DNA from: Pseudomonas fluorescens
Lineage (GTDB): Bacteria; Pseudomonadota; Gammaproteobacteria; Pseudomonadales; Pseudomonadaceae
Reading direction: 5' to 3'
DNA length: 64,000 nucleotides
Assembly (NCBI RefSeq): GCF_902498065.1
Contig: NZ_CABVIR010000001.1
Location: 1,798,001 to 1,862,000 of the forward strand
The notes below the pieces were generated by a model that saw only the letters and a list, made by a program, of their open reading frames with translations, was not told where the DNA came from and searched no databases. Numbering within the stretch: position 1 is the stretch's first letter; every line of letters starts with the position of its first letter. Positions 16,984-25,289 of this stretch are shown here, piece after piece. The translations under genes were made by a program, and so were the position numbers.

Positions 16984-17009
16984 CAAAAAAGCCCCGCGTG
17001 AGCGAGGCT
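16984..17009 (-). terminator. Terminator-like hairpin before the sheath gene
   Basis: Minus strand AGCCTCGCTCACGCGGGGCT followed by TTTTTTG, a strong stem with six T just ahead of the sheath start. It is one of two such hairpins in the 104-bp gap after the tail assembly chaperone gene. Confidence 0.75.
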
Positions 17010-17045
17010 GTCAGGGATGTTCGTGTTACGCGTAACGGAAAAGAA

Positions 17046-17068
17046 AACGCCCCGTCAGTGCGGGGCGT
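17046..17068 (-). terminator. Terminator-like hairpin after the tail fibre chaperone gene
   Basis: Minus strand ACGCCCCGCACTGACGGGGCGT followed by TTTCTTTTC. It starts immediately past the stop codon of the 17069 gene. GTTACGCGTAAC (17025-17036) separates it from the next hairpin. Confidence 0.75.
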
Positions 17069-17428
17069 TTATTCGTGTTGCTCGGCGATCCACTCCGGCG
17101 CCGTTGGCCGGTGCTGGGTATCAGGGAAGTCAGGCGACTGAGGCCAGTCGCGCAGGCCCTGCATGTACACCAACAGCTCGTTGAATTGCTCGGCCGTCAG
17201 CGTGGCTGAATCTGAAATTTCCAACTGATCACGGTGCCGCTCGCGCAACCACAGCACCGCCGACAGCGCACCGTCACGCCATTCACGCTCAATATTTACA
17301 AGCGTGGACGGCTCTACCGCAAACAAATCTGGACTATCGTCCGGCAAATACTCTTCGGCGAAACCAGGCTGAGAGTTGGCGAACCGACCTGTTACATATC
17401 CCGCTTCATTGCGCTGCACAAATGGCAT
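17069..17428 (-). CDS. Tail fibre assembly chaperone
   Basis: 119 residues from ATG 17428. MPFVQRNEAGYVTGRFANSQPGFAEEYLPDDSPDLF followed by a helical region and LRDWPQSPDFPDTQHRPTAPEWI matches the small tail-assembly proteins that follow fibre genes in Pseudomonas phages. The C-terminal LRDWPQ...FP..PxWP pattern is typical. It probably helps fold or trimerise the fibre encoded just upstream; the start overlaps nothing and sits 3 bp after the fibre stop. Confidence 0.8.
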   Translation of the reverse strand: MPFVQRNEAGYVTGRFANSQPGFAEEYLPDDSPDLFAVEPSTLVNIEREWRDGALSAVLWLRERHRDQLEISDSATLTAEQFNELLVYMQGLRDWPQSPDFPDTQHRPTAPEWIAEQHE

Positions 17429-17430
17429 AA

Positions 17431-19314
17431 CTATTCCTCCCAACCTAGTGTTAGCAACGAAACCTTCCCTGACCCGTTTCCTCTTGCCCGAATTTGGCCG
17501 CTCGCATTTGTCTTGATGAAAAGCTGCATGCCTCCAGAGTCAGAAGCGCCGTCAGTGATAACCCCGAAACCGCAGGTAAAGCCCGTATAAATACCGAAAT
17601 TCGCAGGAGCCAAATCAGCGGTATCGAGCCCGCTGAGGTACACAAGCATGTTATTTGCCCACACAAATGCGTTTAGCTGAACAACCACAGGAACACCGGT
17701 AGGGACCGACAGCCCGAAGGAAACAGCGGTGGTATTGATCGATGTGTCAGCCACATCCAAAATTGGCGTAACCCAACGAAAGGCGCGACGACCTCGCATC
17801 AAATCCATCACGAAAGGTCGGATAACCCCTCCCGAGTCGGTGCAAATGCTCCCCACCCGAGAAACCAGCTCATAGCCGGCCGGAATTTGTGGCGCCGTAG
17901 GGCTCAAGGAAAACAGCACGTCGGCCTCTCCACCGGCAACGCGGCGCAAAGCGAAAACGTGATACCACTTGCTGGCCGAACGAACACCGGTATCGAGCTT
18001 GTTGCCGCCAGTTCCTGCCGACCATCCACCTGCCGCCTGCAATACACCACTGATAATTGCAGACGAAATAACCGGGTTCCCAGCCTCTCGCGCTACACCA
18101 GGGCCAACGTCGATTGTCGTGCCCGGCGCGGCGCCGTTCATCACAAGGCAGAAGCCAGACAAATGGCCCTGAGGGGTCGCCACGGCAACCTGCGCCGCCA
18201 GAGCAGCAATGTCGATATTTCCCTGATTGATCGGCGCGTTCCAAGCCTTGATGCACCACATCACCGCCAAGTTGCGCGGGCGGGTTTCAGTGCCACCGGT
18301 TGCGGTAGTCACAAAAGCGCCGTAGCCACCTGACGTGTACGGTGAGTTAGGGCCGTTCGCCATAGGCCCAGTATCTTTACCAAAGAACAGACCCGTGCCG
18401 TGGGCGTGAGACTTAAAATCATCAGCCTGATTACTACCAATCGCCCGCCCAGCATCCACCCCGCGCCCATGGTCCCAACCCCGCAGGAACTCGCCGCGCG
18501 ATTCTGGTAGCCGAAAGTAACCGGCGGTTTCGGTGCCCTTATTGAACGCCGTTCCCAAAAATGCCGCCAGATCCGGGTATTGCGCAATGGGCCACTCGCC
18601 GCCGTTAATTTCCAGAAACCCGGGCGGGATCTTGTGCACTGGAAACGCCACCATGCTACCGACCGGCAATGCCGAGGCTTGAGCAATAATCGCATCAATT
18701 TCGGGCTTGGTGTAGGTGTCCTTGATCCCGAAACCGGCCAGTGTTTCCGGGTTATCACCCGACACCACCACCCCACGGTTATTGACGGTGACACGTCGGA
18801 ACACACCGGGCGTCTTGTTCGCCGGCAATACCTCCAGAATCGCCGCATCCACGTAGGCCCGCGAAGCCAGCACAATCGCCGGATCGATCTTTAGCGTGAT
18901 GTTGCCGGCACTGGTGACGATGAAGTTCATGCGCACGATTTGCGTGCGGCCCGAACCTTGCGACAGGGCCGGCTTGAAGCTCGGCGCGCAGTTGGCCACC
19001 GCCACCAGATCCCCGTCCGCGTCGTACAGACCGATTTCGCGAATCCACTTACCGCCCTCATCGGCCGGAATGATCTGCTCGGCGATGATCACCGCCGGAT
19101 TGTTCGGGTCGATCTTGAGCTGATTCAGCGGACGGCGGCGCCATTCATTGATCAGCTTGGTTTGCGCTGCATTAGGGATCGGGTCGGTGCCGCTGGCATC
19201 CCCCACGCCCATGTCGGTGATCTTCCAAGGAATGCCGAGCGCGTCGGCGTTCGCCTGCTTGACCATCCCCACGTTCGTGAGGATCGCAAAAAACTTCGAA
19301 TTCGCATCAATCAT
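17431..19314 (-). CDS. Tail fibre protein with collar domain
   Basis: 627 residues. N-terminal DUF3751-type domain (residues about 1-160: FFAILTNVGMVKQANADALGIPWKITDMGVGDASGTDPIP) attaches to the baseplate. A tail-collar domain follows (about 215-330: GSMVAFPVHKIPPGFLEINGGEWPIAQYPDLAAFLG ... GEFLRGWDHGRGVDAGRAIGS). The C-terminal half (about 370-627) is beta-rich and unlike neighbours in composition, the expected receptor-binding region. The last third has more AT-rich codons, suggesting exchange of the tip. Confidence 0.9.
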   Translation of the reverse strand: MIDANSKFFAILTNVGMVKQANADALGIPWKITDMGVGDASGTDPIPNAAQTKLINEWRRRPLNQLKIDPNNPAVIIAEQIIPADEGGKWIREIGLYDADGDLVAVANCAPSFKPALSQGSGRTQIVRMNFIVTSAGNITLKIDPAIVLASRAYVDAAILEVLPANKTPGVFRRVTVNNRGVVVSGDNPETLAGFGIKDTYTKPEIDAIIAQASALPVGSMVAFPVHKIPPGFLEINGGEWPIAQYPDLAAFLGTAFNKGTETAGYFRLPESRGEFLRGWDHGRGVDAGRAIGSNQADDFKSHAHGTGLFFGKDTGPMANGPNSPYTSGGYGAFVTTATGGTETRPRNLAVMWCIKAWNAPINQGNIDIAALAAQVAVATPQGHLSGFCLVMNGAAPGTTIDVGPGVAREAGNPVISSAIISGVLQAAGGWSAGTGGNKLDTGVRSASKWYHVFALRRVAGGEADVLFSLSPTAPQIPAGYELVSRVGSICTDSGGVIRPFVMDLMRGRRAFRWVTPILDVADTSINTTAVSFGLSVPTGVPVVVQLNAFVWANNMLVYLSGLDTADLAPANFGIYTGFTCGFGVITDGASDSGGMQLFIKTNASGQIRARGNGSGKVSLLTLGWEE

Positions 19315-19915
19315 AATAAACGTCCAGGGTGTCTATGGAGTGTTCGCGACCGACCACGCCAAAGCGGCCCGTGACCTCGATGTCACGCATCACCGGCGGG
19401 TAGACGTCGATTTCGTCGCCCTCGAAAAGGGAAACGGCAATGTTCAAATTGCCCTGAGTTTCGAGGCTGATCGCCAACCCGGTCAGCTTGCGACTGACAG
19501 GCTTGGCATCGTCGATCAGGCGATCCAGCTCCTGATACATTTCCTCGGTGATCCCGGTGTCCAGTACGCCGACCTTGAGCGCAAAGGTGCCGGGCACCCC
19601 TTCGGGCACCGTGTTGAACCACTCGACGATCTCGATCAGGTAGCCCAAGGGCTCAACCACCCGGCGCAATGCGCCGATGGTGCCCTTGTGGGCATGGATG
19701 TAATACGACGCGGCAATGGCCCGGCGCTTGGCTGCCTCCGGCCATCGGTGATCCCAGCGATCGACCGACCACGCCCACGCCAGATGCGGCAACAAATGCA
19801 CCGGACAGGTCTGAGCGTTGTAGAGCGTGCGTAGCGGGACAATCGTGCGTTCGTAGAACGATTCCTCCAGGGCGCGCTCCAGTTGCGTGCTATTGCTCGG
19901 CAGCAGGCTCTTCAT
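19307..19915 (-). CDS. Tail protein I (baseplate, gpI-like)
   Basis: 202 residues from ATG 19915, which overlaps the stop of J (ATGA). MKSLLPSNSTQLERALEESFYERTIVPLRTLYNAQTCPVHLLPHLAWAWSVDRWD is the characteristic gpI opening; HPLAxxxSxxxW and RAIAxxxYIHAHKGTIGALRRVVEPLGY-type motifs follow. It lies at the baseplate periphery and connects to the fibre. Confidence 0.93.
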   Translation of the reverse strand: MKSLLPSNSTQLERALEESFYERTIVPLRTLYNAQTCPVHLLPHLAWAWSVDRWDHRWPEAAKRRAIAASYYIHAHKGTIGALRRVVEPLGYLIEIVEWFNTVPEGVPGTFALKVGVLDTGITEEMYQELDRLIDDAKPVSRKLTGLAISLETQGNLNIAVSLFEGDEIDVYPPVMRDIEVTGRFGVVGREHSIDTLDVYYD

Positions 19916-20799
19916 CCCGGCACCTTCGGCACCACGCTGTAGCCGGTGCAATACGCCGCCTGAGCCTTGGTCGGGGCCAAATCCGCCCACCCGGTCAGCT
20001 CAACCCGGGAAACGCCGGCCACGTGTAGCTGAGCATCGACCGCCGAACGTGCGACCTCCACGCCCAAGCGTTTGCGCGGGTTGATCCAGGCGGCCAAGCG
20101 CTTTTCGGCTTCCGCCAGACTGGCGTCGCTCTCAGGACCGGCGCTGTTCATGTGCAAAATGGCGTCAATACGGTAGTGAATAATCTCCGCGCTTTGCACC
20201 TTGACCCGATCACCCAGCGGCCGCACGTTCTCATCATTTAGCGCCGCGGCGACGGCGGCCAACAAGTCGGGGCTGGCCACCCCTTCGCCTTCCGAACTCA
20301 ACACCGTTACCGTAACGTCGCACGGCGATGGACTTTCCGCCGTGGCATCCATCACCAACCCCGAAGCGTTGCGCGCGTGAAAGATGTAGCTGTTGCGCGG
20401 CCCCGCCGTGGTCAGCCCTTCAAAGGCCAACTGGATGCGCTCACGAAACGGGTCGTCCTTTTCCTTGATCTCCGGCACTGGCGGCACCGCCAGCAGATCC
20501 TCGGCTTGAATCACCAGGCGCTTCAGGTTGACGTTCGCGCCCAACTGATCCAAGTCACTGCCGATGGCATGGGCCAGCAGCAGGGCCTTGGCCGCGTCGT
20601 TGACCCGGGCGCGGTTGCCGAGCTTGATGTAAGCCCCGACCTCGAGCACCTTGGTGACCGGGTCGCTCTCCAGTGTGGCGGTCCAGTTTTCACCCATGGA
20701 ACCACGAAACACCGCCAGCCCTTCCTCGTAAGTGTCTTCGAAGTCCAGGGGTTCCAGCACTTCCGGCGCCGGCAGCGCCGACAGATCCAAGCCACTCAT
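19912..20799 (-). CDS. Baseplate wedge protein J (gpJ-like)
   Basis: 295 residues. LDLSALPAPEVLEPLDFEDTYEEGLAVF at the start and VEVARSAVDAQLHVAGVSRVELTGWADLAPTKAQAAYCTGYSV at the end are typical gpJ (gp6-like wedge) segments. Overlaps W by four bases and I by four, showing translational coupling. Confidence 0.93.
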   Translation of the reverse strand: MSGLDLSALPAPEVLEPLDFEDTYEEGLAVFRGSMGENWTATLESDPVTKVLEVGAYIKLGNRARVNDAAKALLLAHAIGSDLDQLGANVNLKRLVIQAEDLLAVPPVPEIKEKDDPFRERIQLAFEGLTTAGPRNSYIFHARNASGLVMDATAESPSPCDVTVTVLSSEGEGVASPDLLAAVAAALNDENVRPLGDRVKVQSAEIIHYRIDAILHMNSAGPESDASLAEAEKRLAAWINPRKRLGVEVARSAVDAQLHVAGVSRVELTGWADLAPTKAQAAYCTGYSVVPKVPG

Positions 20800-21122
20800 A
20801 CACTCACCTCCACCATAAAGCGGTCGCCGAGGTATTCGCCGGCAATGCGCAGATCGATTTTCCCGCCCAGCACCGCCAGCACCCGCACGCTCTCCAGTCT
20901 CAAGCGCGGCTCCCAGCGCCCCAGGGCTCGGGCCGCCTCGGCCTGCACCGAGCTTTTCCAGCCGGCGTTAACCGGCAGGTCGACAAATTCGTGGAGCTTG
21001 CTGCCGTATTCCGGCCGGTGCCGACGACTGTCGAGCCGCGTACCCAGGACATCGCCCATGGACTGCCGCAAGTGCTCGATGCCGGAAATGGGTTGGCCGG
21101 TGTGGCGGTCCATTCCGATCAT
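20796..21122 (-). CDS. Baseplate protein W (gpW/gp25-like)
   Basis: 108 residues: MIGMDRHTGQPISGIEHLRQSMGDVLGTRLDSRRHRPEYGSKLHEFVDLPVN. The EYGS motif and I..L.QS...IL.T..G.R pattern are the hallmark of gp25-like baseplate wedge proteins, related in fold to lysozyme but inactive. ATGA overlap with J. Confidence 0.93.
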   Translation of the reverse strand: MIGMDRHTGQPISGIEHLRQSMGDVLGTRLDSRRHRPEYGSKLHEFVDLPVNAGWKSSVQAEAARALGRWEPRLRLESVRVLAVLGGKIDLRIAGEYLGDRFMVEVSV

Positions 21123-21127
21123 CTAAC

Positions 21128-21343
21128 TCACTCCGCTTGTGCAAATTCTTCGTTGGCCTTGAGGTAGCTCACGGCCGGTTCATCGGACACGGACACCTCG
21201 ACCACACCGCGGGCCACTGCCAGTGTGCGGCCCGTGTCCGGAATGATCAGGGTTCGCGAGGTGTAAACCTTGTCACGAAAGGTCAGCAGCAGATCCTCCG
21301 CCGGCGAGTGTTTCGTGGCGGGCTGTTCGGTGGTCTTGGCCAT
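21128..21343 (-). CDS. Small phage protein between V and W
   Basis: 71 residues, MAKTTEQPATKHSPAEDLLLTFRDKVYTSRTLIIPDTGRTLAVARGVVEVSVSDEPAVSYLKANEEFAQ. Mostly beta after a charged N-terminus. Not recognised with confidence. It has 5 bp to W, so is part of the tail operon and is probably structural or an assembly factor. Confidence 0.7.
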   Translation of the reverse strand: MAKTTEQPATKHSPAEDLLLTFRDKVYTSRTLIIPDTGRTLAVARGVVEVSVSDEPAVSYLKANEEFAQAE

Positions 21344-21356
21344 GTTTTCTCCAGGT

Positions 21357-21381
21357 ATAAAAAAACCCGCGCGCGGCGGGC
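21357..21381 (-). terminator. Terminator-like hairpin between V and the 71-aa gene
   Basis: Minus strand GCCCGCCGCGCGCGGGTTTTTTT: GC-rich stem with seven T, in the 54-bp gap ahead of the 21343 start. Confidence 0.75.
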
Positions 21382-21397
21382 CTCAGAGGGTTATTGA

Positions 21398-22003
21398 TTA
21401 GTGCGTGTGACGGTTGCTGTTACCCGTGGTATCCATGATCGAGCCAGCACTGGTGATGTTCTTCGTGGCGTGTAACGTCCCGTCGATCACCACCGCACCG
21501 GTCAGCTTGATGGCCGTCGATGTCAGTGTGATCGAATCAGGCATTAGCGCCGCCTCGGTGCCGCCGACCTTGGCCGTCACGGCGTTATCCGTAACGACCA
21601 CCTCGGTACTGCCGACCTTGATGGTGACCGTGCCGCTCGGCAAGGTGATGGTGTAGCTCTTGGCCTGCCAGTCGTAGACCAGCGAGCCGCCATCATCAAA
21701 CCGCCAGACTTCCACATGGTCGCGGTTGTCGGGCTGGCTGCCGGCATCCCCGTACAACCCAGGGATAAAGGTGCCCATGCCCGCCTGCCCGCTGGGGTTG
21801 AACAACACCCCTTGCTCGCCCAGGCTGGGCGCCCGCCAGTGACGCGCCTTACCGGCCGCGAGACTGTGCCAGCGCACCCAGGCGCTCGTCCATTCGCCAT
21901 TCGACACCCGCACCGCCGGCGCCGCCAGATCCACGCCGACCACCACGCACGGCATCAGCATGGCCGCAATCATGCGGTCATGCTCGGCACTGGCGTAACT
22001 CAC
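21398..22003 (-). CDS. Baseplate assembly protein V (central spike)
   Basis: 201 residues from GTG 22003, whose GTGA overlaps the upstream stop. OB-fold region with LFNPSGQAGMGTFIPGLYGD, then a beta-helix with repeats such as SGTVTIKVGSTEVVVTDNAVTAKVGGTEAALMPDSITLTSTAIKLTGAVVIDGTLHA. It ends in NSNRHTH: the terminal H-x-H is the iron-binding tip motif of P2 gpV-type membrane-piercing spikes. The longer frame from 22084 only overlaps the previous gene. Confidence 0.93.
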   Translation of the reverse strand: MSYASAEHDRMIAAMLMPCVVVGVDLAAPAVRVSNGEWTSAWVRWHSLAAGKARHWRAPSLGEQGVLFNPSGQAGMGTFIPGLYGDAGSQPDNRDHVEVWRFDDGGSLVYDWQAKSYTITLPSGTVTIKVGSTEVVVTDNAVTAKVGGTEAALMPDSITLTSTAIKLTGAVVIDGTLHATKNITSAGSIMDTTGNSNRHTH

Positions 22004-22503
22004 AGATCCTCCGGATTCACCGGCCCGTCGCCGGGGTCCATGTCGAACACCAGCGAGCCCGGCGGCTCGTCCGGCCAAAGCCATTCGGCCTCACCCACTT
22101 CAAAGTGCTGAATCCACTGCACCGACCACATGACAAACTGCTCCAGCTCTTTGGTCGGGGCTTCTGGTTGTGCATGAATATGCAACGGCGGGCCCAGGAC
22201 AAAATCCAAACCCCACCATTGATCTTTCAGCGCCGCGGCCATTAGCGACGCCAGAATGGCCGCCTGCAATGACGCCTTTTCACGATCGGCATCGATCAGA
22301 ATGCAGGATTGAAACCGGCCGATCAGCGCCGTTTTCCCCTCGCCCCGATCGGTGCCCAGCGTCATGTCGGTCAGACCATACAACAGCGCCGGCGTCCTGA
22401 CCTTGGAGCCCAGCTCAGGAAACGCCTCGACGTGCAGCACCTTGGGCATCGCCGCGCTGAGCGTGGCGGTGATTGCGTCATGTAATGTCGTCAGCTCGCT
22501 CAT
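22000..22503 (-). CDS. Putative tail terminator/completion protein
   Basis: 167 residues from MSELTTLHDAITATLSAAMPKVLHVEAFPEL. The alpha/beta pattern with LYGLTDMTLGTDRGEGKTALIGRFQSCILIDADREKASLQAAILASL matches phage proteins found between head-tail joining and baseplate genes, thought to cap the tail or neck. The assignment rests on position and general fold. Confidence 0.6.
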   Translation of the reverse strand: MSELTTLHDAITATLSAAMPKVLHVEAFPELGSKVRTPALLYGLTDMTLGTDRGEGKTALIGRFQSCILIDADREKASLQAAILASLMAAALKDQWWGLDFVLGPPLHIHAQPEAPTKELEQFVMWSVQWIQHFEVGEAEWLWPDEPPGSLVFDMDPGDGPVNPEDL

Positions 22504-22864
22504 CGTTCGCACTCAGTACCAGATCAACCATGCCCGCGCCGTCAGGGCGCAACCGGCTGACCTTATAGAGCCCGCCGCCCACATTGGCCGGCAGCTCGAT
22601 GGTCAGTAAATCGCCCCTTTTGACACCGATCACGTCGACCACCCGCACGGTAAAGGTCGGCTCCAATACTTCATCGGCATTGATCGTCGCGCCCAACCGC
22701 TTGCCCGCGCCCTGACCGCCGCCACCGATTTCGGCGCCGACAAACGGGGAAGCAAAGGCGCCCGAAACTGGACGCCCATCGGCAAGCGTCGCCGGGTCTC
22801 CCAGGCGACTCACCAGCAAGGCGTCCATGCGATCGGCCATGGCCCGAAAGCGATCGCCCGGCAT
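22478..22864 (-). CDS. Head-tail joining protein (lambda FII-like)
   Basis: 128 residues, MPGDRFRAMADRMDALLVSRLGDPATLADGRPVSGAFASPFVGAEIGG... followed by VRVVDVIGVKRGDLLTIEL. The N-terminal helix and the following ATF/gpFII-like beta region fit neck proteins that join the portal vertex to the tail. It overlaps the DUF2190 stop by one base (TAATG) and the next gene by 26. Confidence 0.75.
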   Translation of the reverse strand: MPGDRFRAMADRMDALLVSRLGDPATLADGRPVSGAFASPFVGAEIGGGGQGAGKRLGATINADEVLEPTFTVRVVDVIGVKRGDLLTIELPANVGGGLYKVSRLRPDGAGMVDLVLSANDERADDIT

Positions 22865-23178
22865 TACTGAACGATCAGCACTTCGGCATAGCCGCCGACC
22901 GAATCGGTCAACAGCTTGCCGTAGGGGGCAGAATCCGCCGTGCCGTCGGCGACCAAGGCGCCGGCTTTCACACTGGCTTTCATGCCCGCCTTCAGCCCGG
23001 CATCCGCCGGAACGCTCCAGTTGCCCCCGGTGCGGTAGACGATCACGGTGCCCTTGGCGCCGCCCTGCAAGGGCATCACAGCCAGATCATTGATCACCTG
23101 CGGCACACCCGCGACAGAACCGCCGGTGGGGGCCGGCAAGGTGACGGTTTCGCCATTGCTTACATAGTTGGTAGACAT
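22864..23178 (-). CDS. Capsid cement/decoration protein (DUF2190)
   Basis: 104 residues, MSTNYVSNGETVTLPAPTGGSVAGVPQVINDLAVMPLQGGAKGTVIVYRTGGNW. The NYVxxGxTVTLxAP opening is typical of DUF2190 proteins encoded next to major capsid genes; these stabilise the capsid like lambda gpD. Placed directly after the capsid fusion. Confidence 0.85.
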   Translation of the reverse strand: MSTNYVSNGETVTLPAPTGGSVAGVPQVINDLAVMPLQGGAKGTVIVYRTGGNWSVPADAGLKAGMKASVKAGALVADGTADSAPYGKLLTDSVGGYAEVLIVQ

Positions 23179-23202
23179 AGACTTTTTCCCTCTTCAGAAA
23201 CA

Positions 23203-23226
23203 ACAAACCCCGCACAGGGCGGGGTC
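23203..23226 (-). terminator. Terminator-like hairpin after the capsid gene
   Basis: Minus strand GACCCCGCCCTGTGCGGGGT followed by TTGTTGTTT, between the capsid fusion and the decoration protein. Could also process or stabilise the abundant capsid mRNA. Confidence 0.6.
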
Positions 23227-23243
23227 ATGGGATGGGCGACGTG

Positions 23244-25289
23244 TTACGCGCCAGCGGACTTGTTCAGGCCGCGCGCATCGAGCGCAGAGACACCGGCGTC
23301 AATGCGAACCTTGGTCGCAATGCCGTCGCTGGTGAAGCCTTCCATCTGGTCGATGTACGGAACGTCAACGCCATCCAAATAAGCCACTTCGATGGTGTCG
23401 CTGCCTTGCTTCGCGGCCAGATACCAGGCCGACGACGAATTGTCGTCCAGGCGCGGCTCGCCGATCACCTGGGCGAAGTTCTGAATCGGGTTGACTACGC
23501 CGGCGTTGACCTGAGCGGTCGGCACCGAAGTCGAACGGATCAACTGCTTGGCTTGATCTTCCAGCGCCACCGGGCACAACAGGAATGCAGGACGGACATT
23601 CAGCGTGCGAGTCTTCTCGCCCTCTTTGGCCACCTTGCCCTTCTGCAACGCCATAGCGGTTTTGGCCGCGCTCATTGCCGCGATCGACAGCGCCGAGCCG
23701 GCACCGGTGAACAGGTTTTTACGCGAGGCGTCGAACAGCGGTTTGCCGTCCTTCATCTTGCCGTTGTTGATCAGGGTGTCGTACACCAGATCACCGACCG
23801 TTGCGCGAGCGGCAGCACCCATCAGCCGCGGAATCCCGCTCAAGGCATCAAGGTCGTCGTTAATGATCGCCTGACGGTTGATGCTGAAAATCTCGCCGTA
23901 GGTGGCCAAGCGGATCGTCTCGCCGGTATCGCCGAGGGTGATGTACTTGTATTCAGCACCGGGGCGAACTTCACGCAGGGTCGACATCGAGCCCAAGCCG
24001 ACGCGGTTGGCCACCTTGAAGTCGCTCAAACGGCCTTTGCGAGTCCACAGGTGATAGGTTTCTTCGGCATCCTCCCAGCCCGCCAACAACGAACGATGCG
24101 AGGCATCGAGCAGGATGTTGCCGAAGTCGCTGGCATCGTGGGTAAACGCCAGACCGACCATGTCCATCGGGCGCAGGGTCGCCACACCAATGCCGCGATC
24201 GGCCAGCGACGCGCGGGCCAGTTCACGCAGGGTCATGTGGTTGTAAGCGTTGTCCGCTTGGTTGTCTTGGATGCCGAGGCGGCCCAACAGCGAGGCCTGC
24301 ACCGAGTCACCCACCAGATTGCCGTTGCTGACATGGCCCGGGTGACCGAGGCTGCCGGTCGGGGTGGTCTTTGCACCGATCGCCGCCAACAGCTTGGCGT
24401 TGGCTTGCTCCAGCGTGCACGCCGTGTCGCCCAGGCAGGTATCGCGCAACGCCTCATGTCCGGCAAACAGGGCAAAGGCGCCACCGATGGCAGTACGGCG
24501 GGCCGCCTCGGCCTGCACACCTTGGGCCATGATTTGCTCGGGAGTCAGCGCATTCAGCACTGGAGGGGTAGGCTCAGGATTGGCCGGTGGGGTTACCGAG
24601 CCGCGCGGGCCGAACAGGTTTTTAAAGGTCTCGGGCATTTTGTTGAAGTCCTGCATGCGTTGTGAATTGAGTTTGGCGAAGGTTTCCAGGGCATCCACCA
24701 GTGCATCGGCGAAACCCAGCTCGACCGCCTCGGCGCCGGTCATCCATGTTTCAGCGGCCAACAAGGCCTTGACCTCGTCGACCGTCTTGCCGGTCTTGCT
24801 GGTGTAGGCCGCCACCAGCGAATCCTCGACCTTGTCCAGCAAGTCGGCATAGCGGCGCATTTCCTCGGCGTCACCGCCCTGAATGCCCCACGGCTTGTGC
24901 ACCATGATCATGGCGTTGGCCGGGATGCGAATCACATCCGAGGCCATCAGCACCACGCTGCCCATGGACGCCGCCAGACCGTCTACGGTGCCCTCCACCC
25001 GCGCCGGGTGGTTCTTGAGCAGGTTGTACATGGCCATGCCTTCGAACACGTCGCCACCGGGCGAATGAATGTGCAGGTTGATTTGTGACACGTCACCGAG
25101 GGCTTTCAGATCCCGGGCGAACTGATTGGCCGAAATCCCCCAGGCGCCGATATCGCCGTACAACATCAGGTCAACCACGCCCCGCGCCGCGGCGCGCAGC
25201 TGATACCAGCTCTGCCCGCCGTCCGGCTCAGTCGTCTTTGGGGCCGCCCCCTGAGGCCGCATCAGCGGCCCGTTGTTTTTCGTCATCAT
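23244..25289 (-). CDS. Prohead protease / major capsid protein fusion
   Basis: 681 residues from tandem Met codons at 25289/25286. Residues about 40-230 are a ClpP-like S14 protease: catalytic Ser108 in GLAASMGSVV, His131 in MIMVHKPWG. An acidic and Pro-rich linker (about 235-300) leads to a C-terminal capsid domain (to residue 681, e.g. DNQADNAYNHMTLRELARASLADRG and GEPRLDDNSSSAWYLAAKQGSDTIEVAYLDG), close to Mu-like/HK97-fold coat proteins. Most phages encode protease, scaffold and coat separately; here they are one chain that presumably self-processes. It overlaps the portal 3' end by 62 bases. Confidence 0.92.
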   Translation of the reverse strand: MMTKNNGPLMRPQGAAPKTTEPDGGQSWYQLRAAARGVVDLMLYGDIGAWGISANQFARDLKALGDVSQINLHIHSPGGDVFEGMAMYNLLKNHPARVEGTVDGLAASMGSVVLMASDVIRIPANAMIMVHKPWGIQGGDAEEMRRYADLLDKVEDSLVAAYTSKTGKTVDEVKALLAAETWMTGAEAVELGFADALVDALETFAKLNSQRMQDFNKMPETFKNLFGPRGSVTPPANPEPTPPVLNALTPEQIMAQGVQAEAARRTAIGGAFALFAGHEALRDTCLGDTACTLEQANAKLLAAIGAKTTPTGSLGHPGHVSNGNLVGDSVQASLLGRLGIQDNQADNAYNHMTLRELARASLADRGIGVATLRPMDMVGLAFTHDASDFGNILLDASHRSLLAGWEDAEETYHLWTRKGRLSDFKVANRVGLGSMSTLREVRPGAEYKYITLGDTGETIRLATYGEIFSINRQAIINDDLDALSGIPRLMGAAARATVGDLVYDTLINNGKMKDGKPLFDASRKNLFTGAGSALSIAAMSAAKTAMALQKGKVAKEGEKTRTLNVRPAFLLCPVALEDQAKQLIRSTSVPTAQVNAGVVNPIQNFAQVIGEPRLDDNSSSAWYLAAKQGSDTIEVAYLDGVDVPYIDQMEGFTSDGIATKVRIDAGVSALDARGLNKSAGA

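Noticed and set aside
17431..19314. Invertible tail-fibre segment
   Set aside because: No serine invertase, no inverted repeats with alternative fibre end seen; the second recombinase is a tyrosine type far away.
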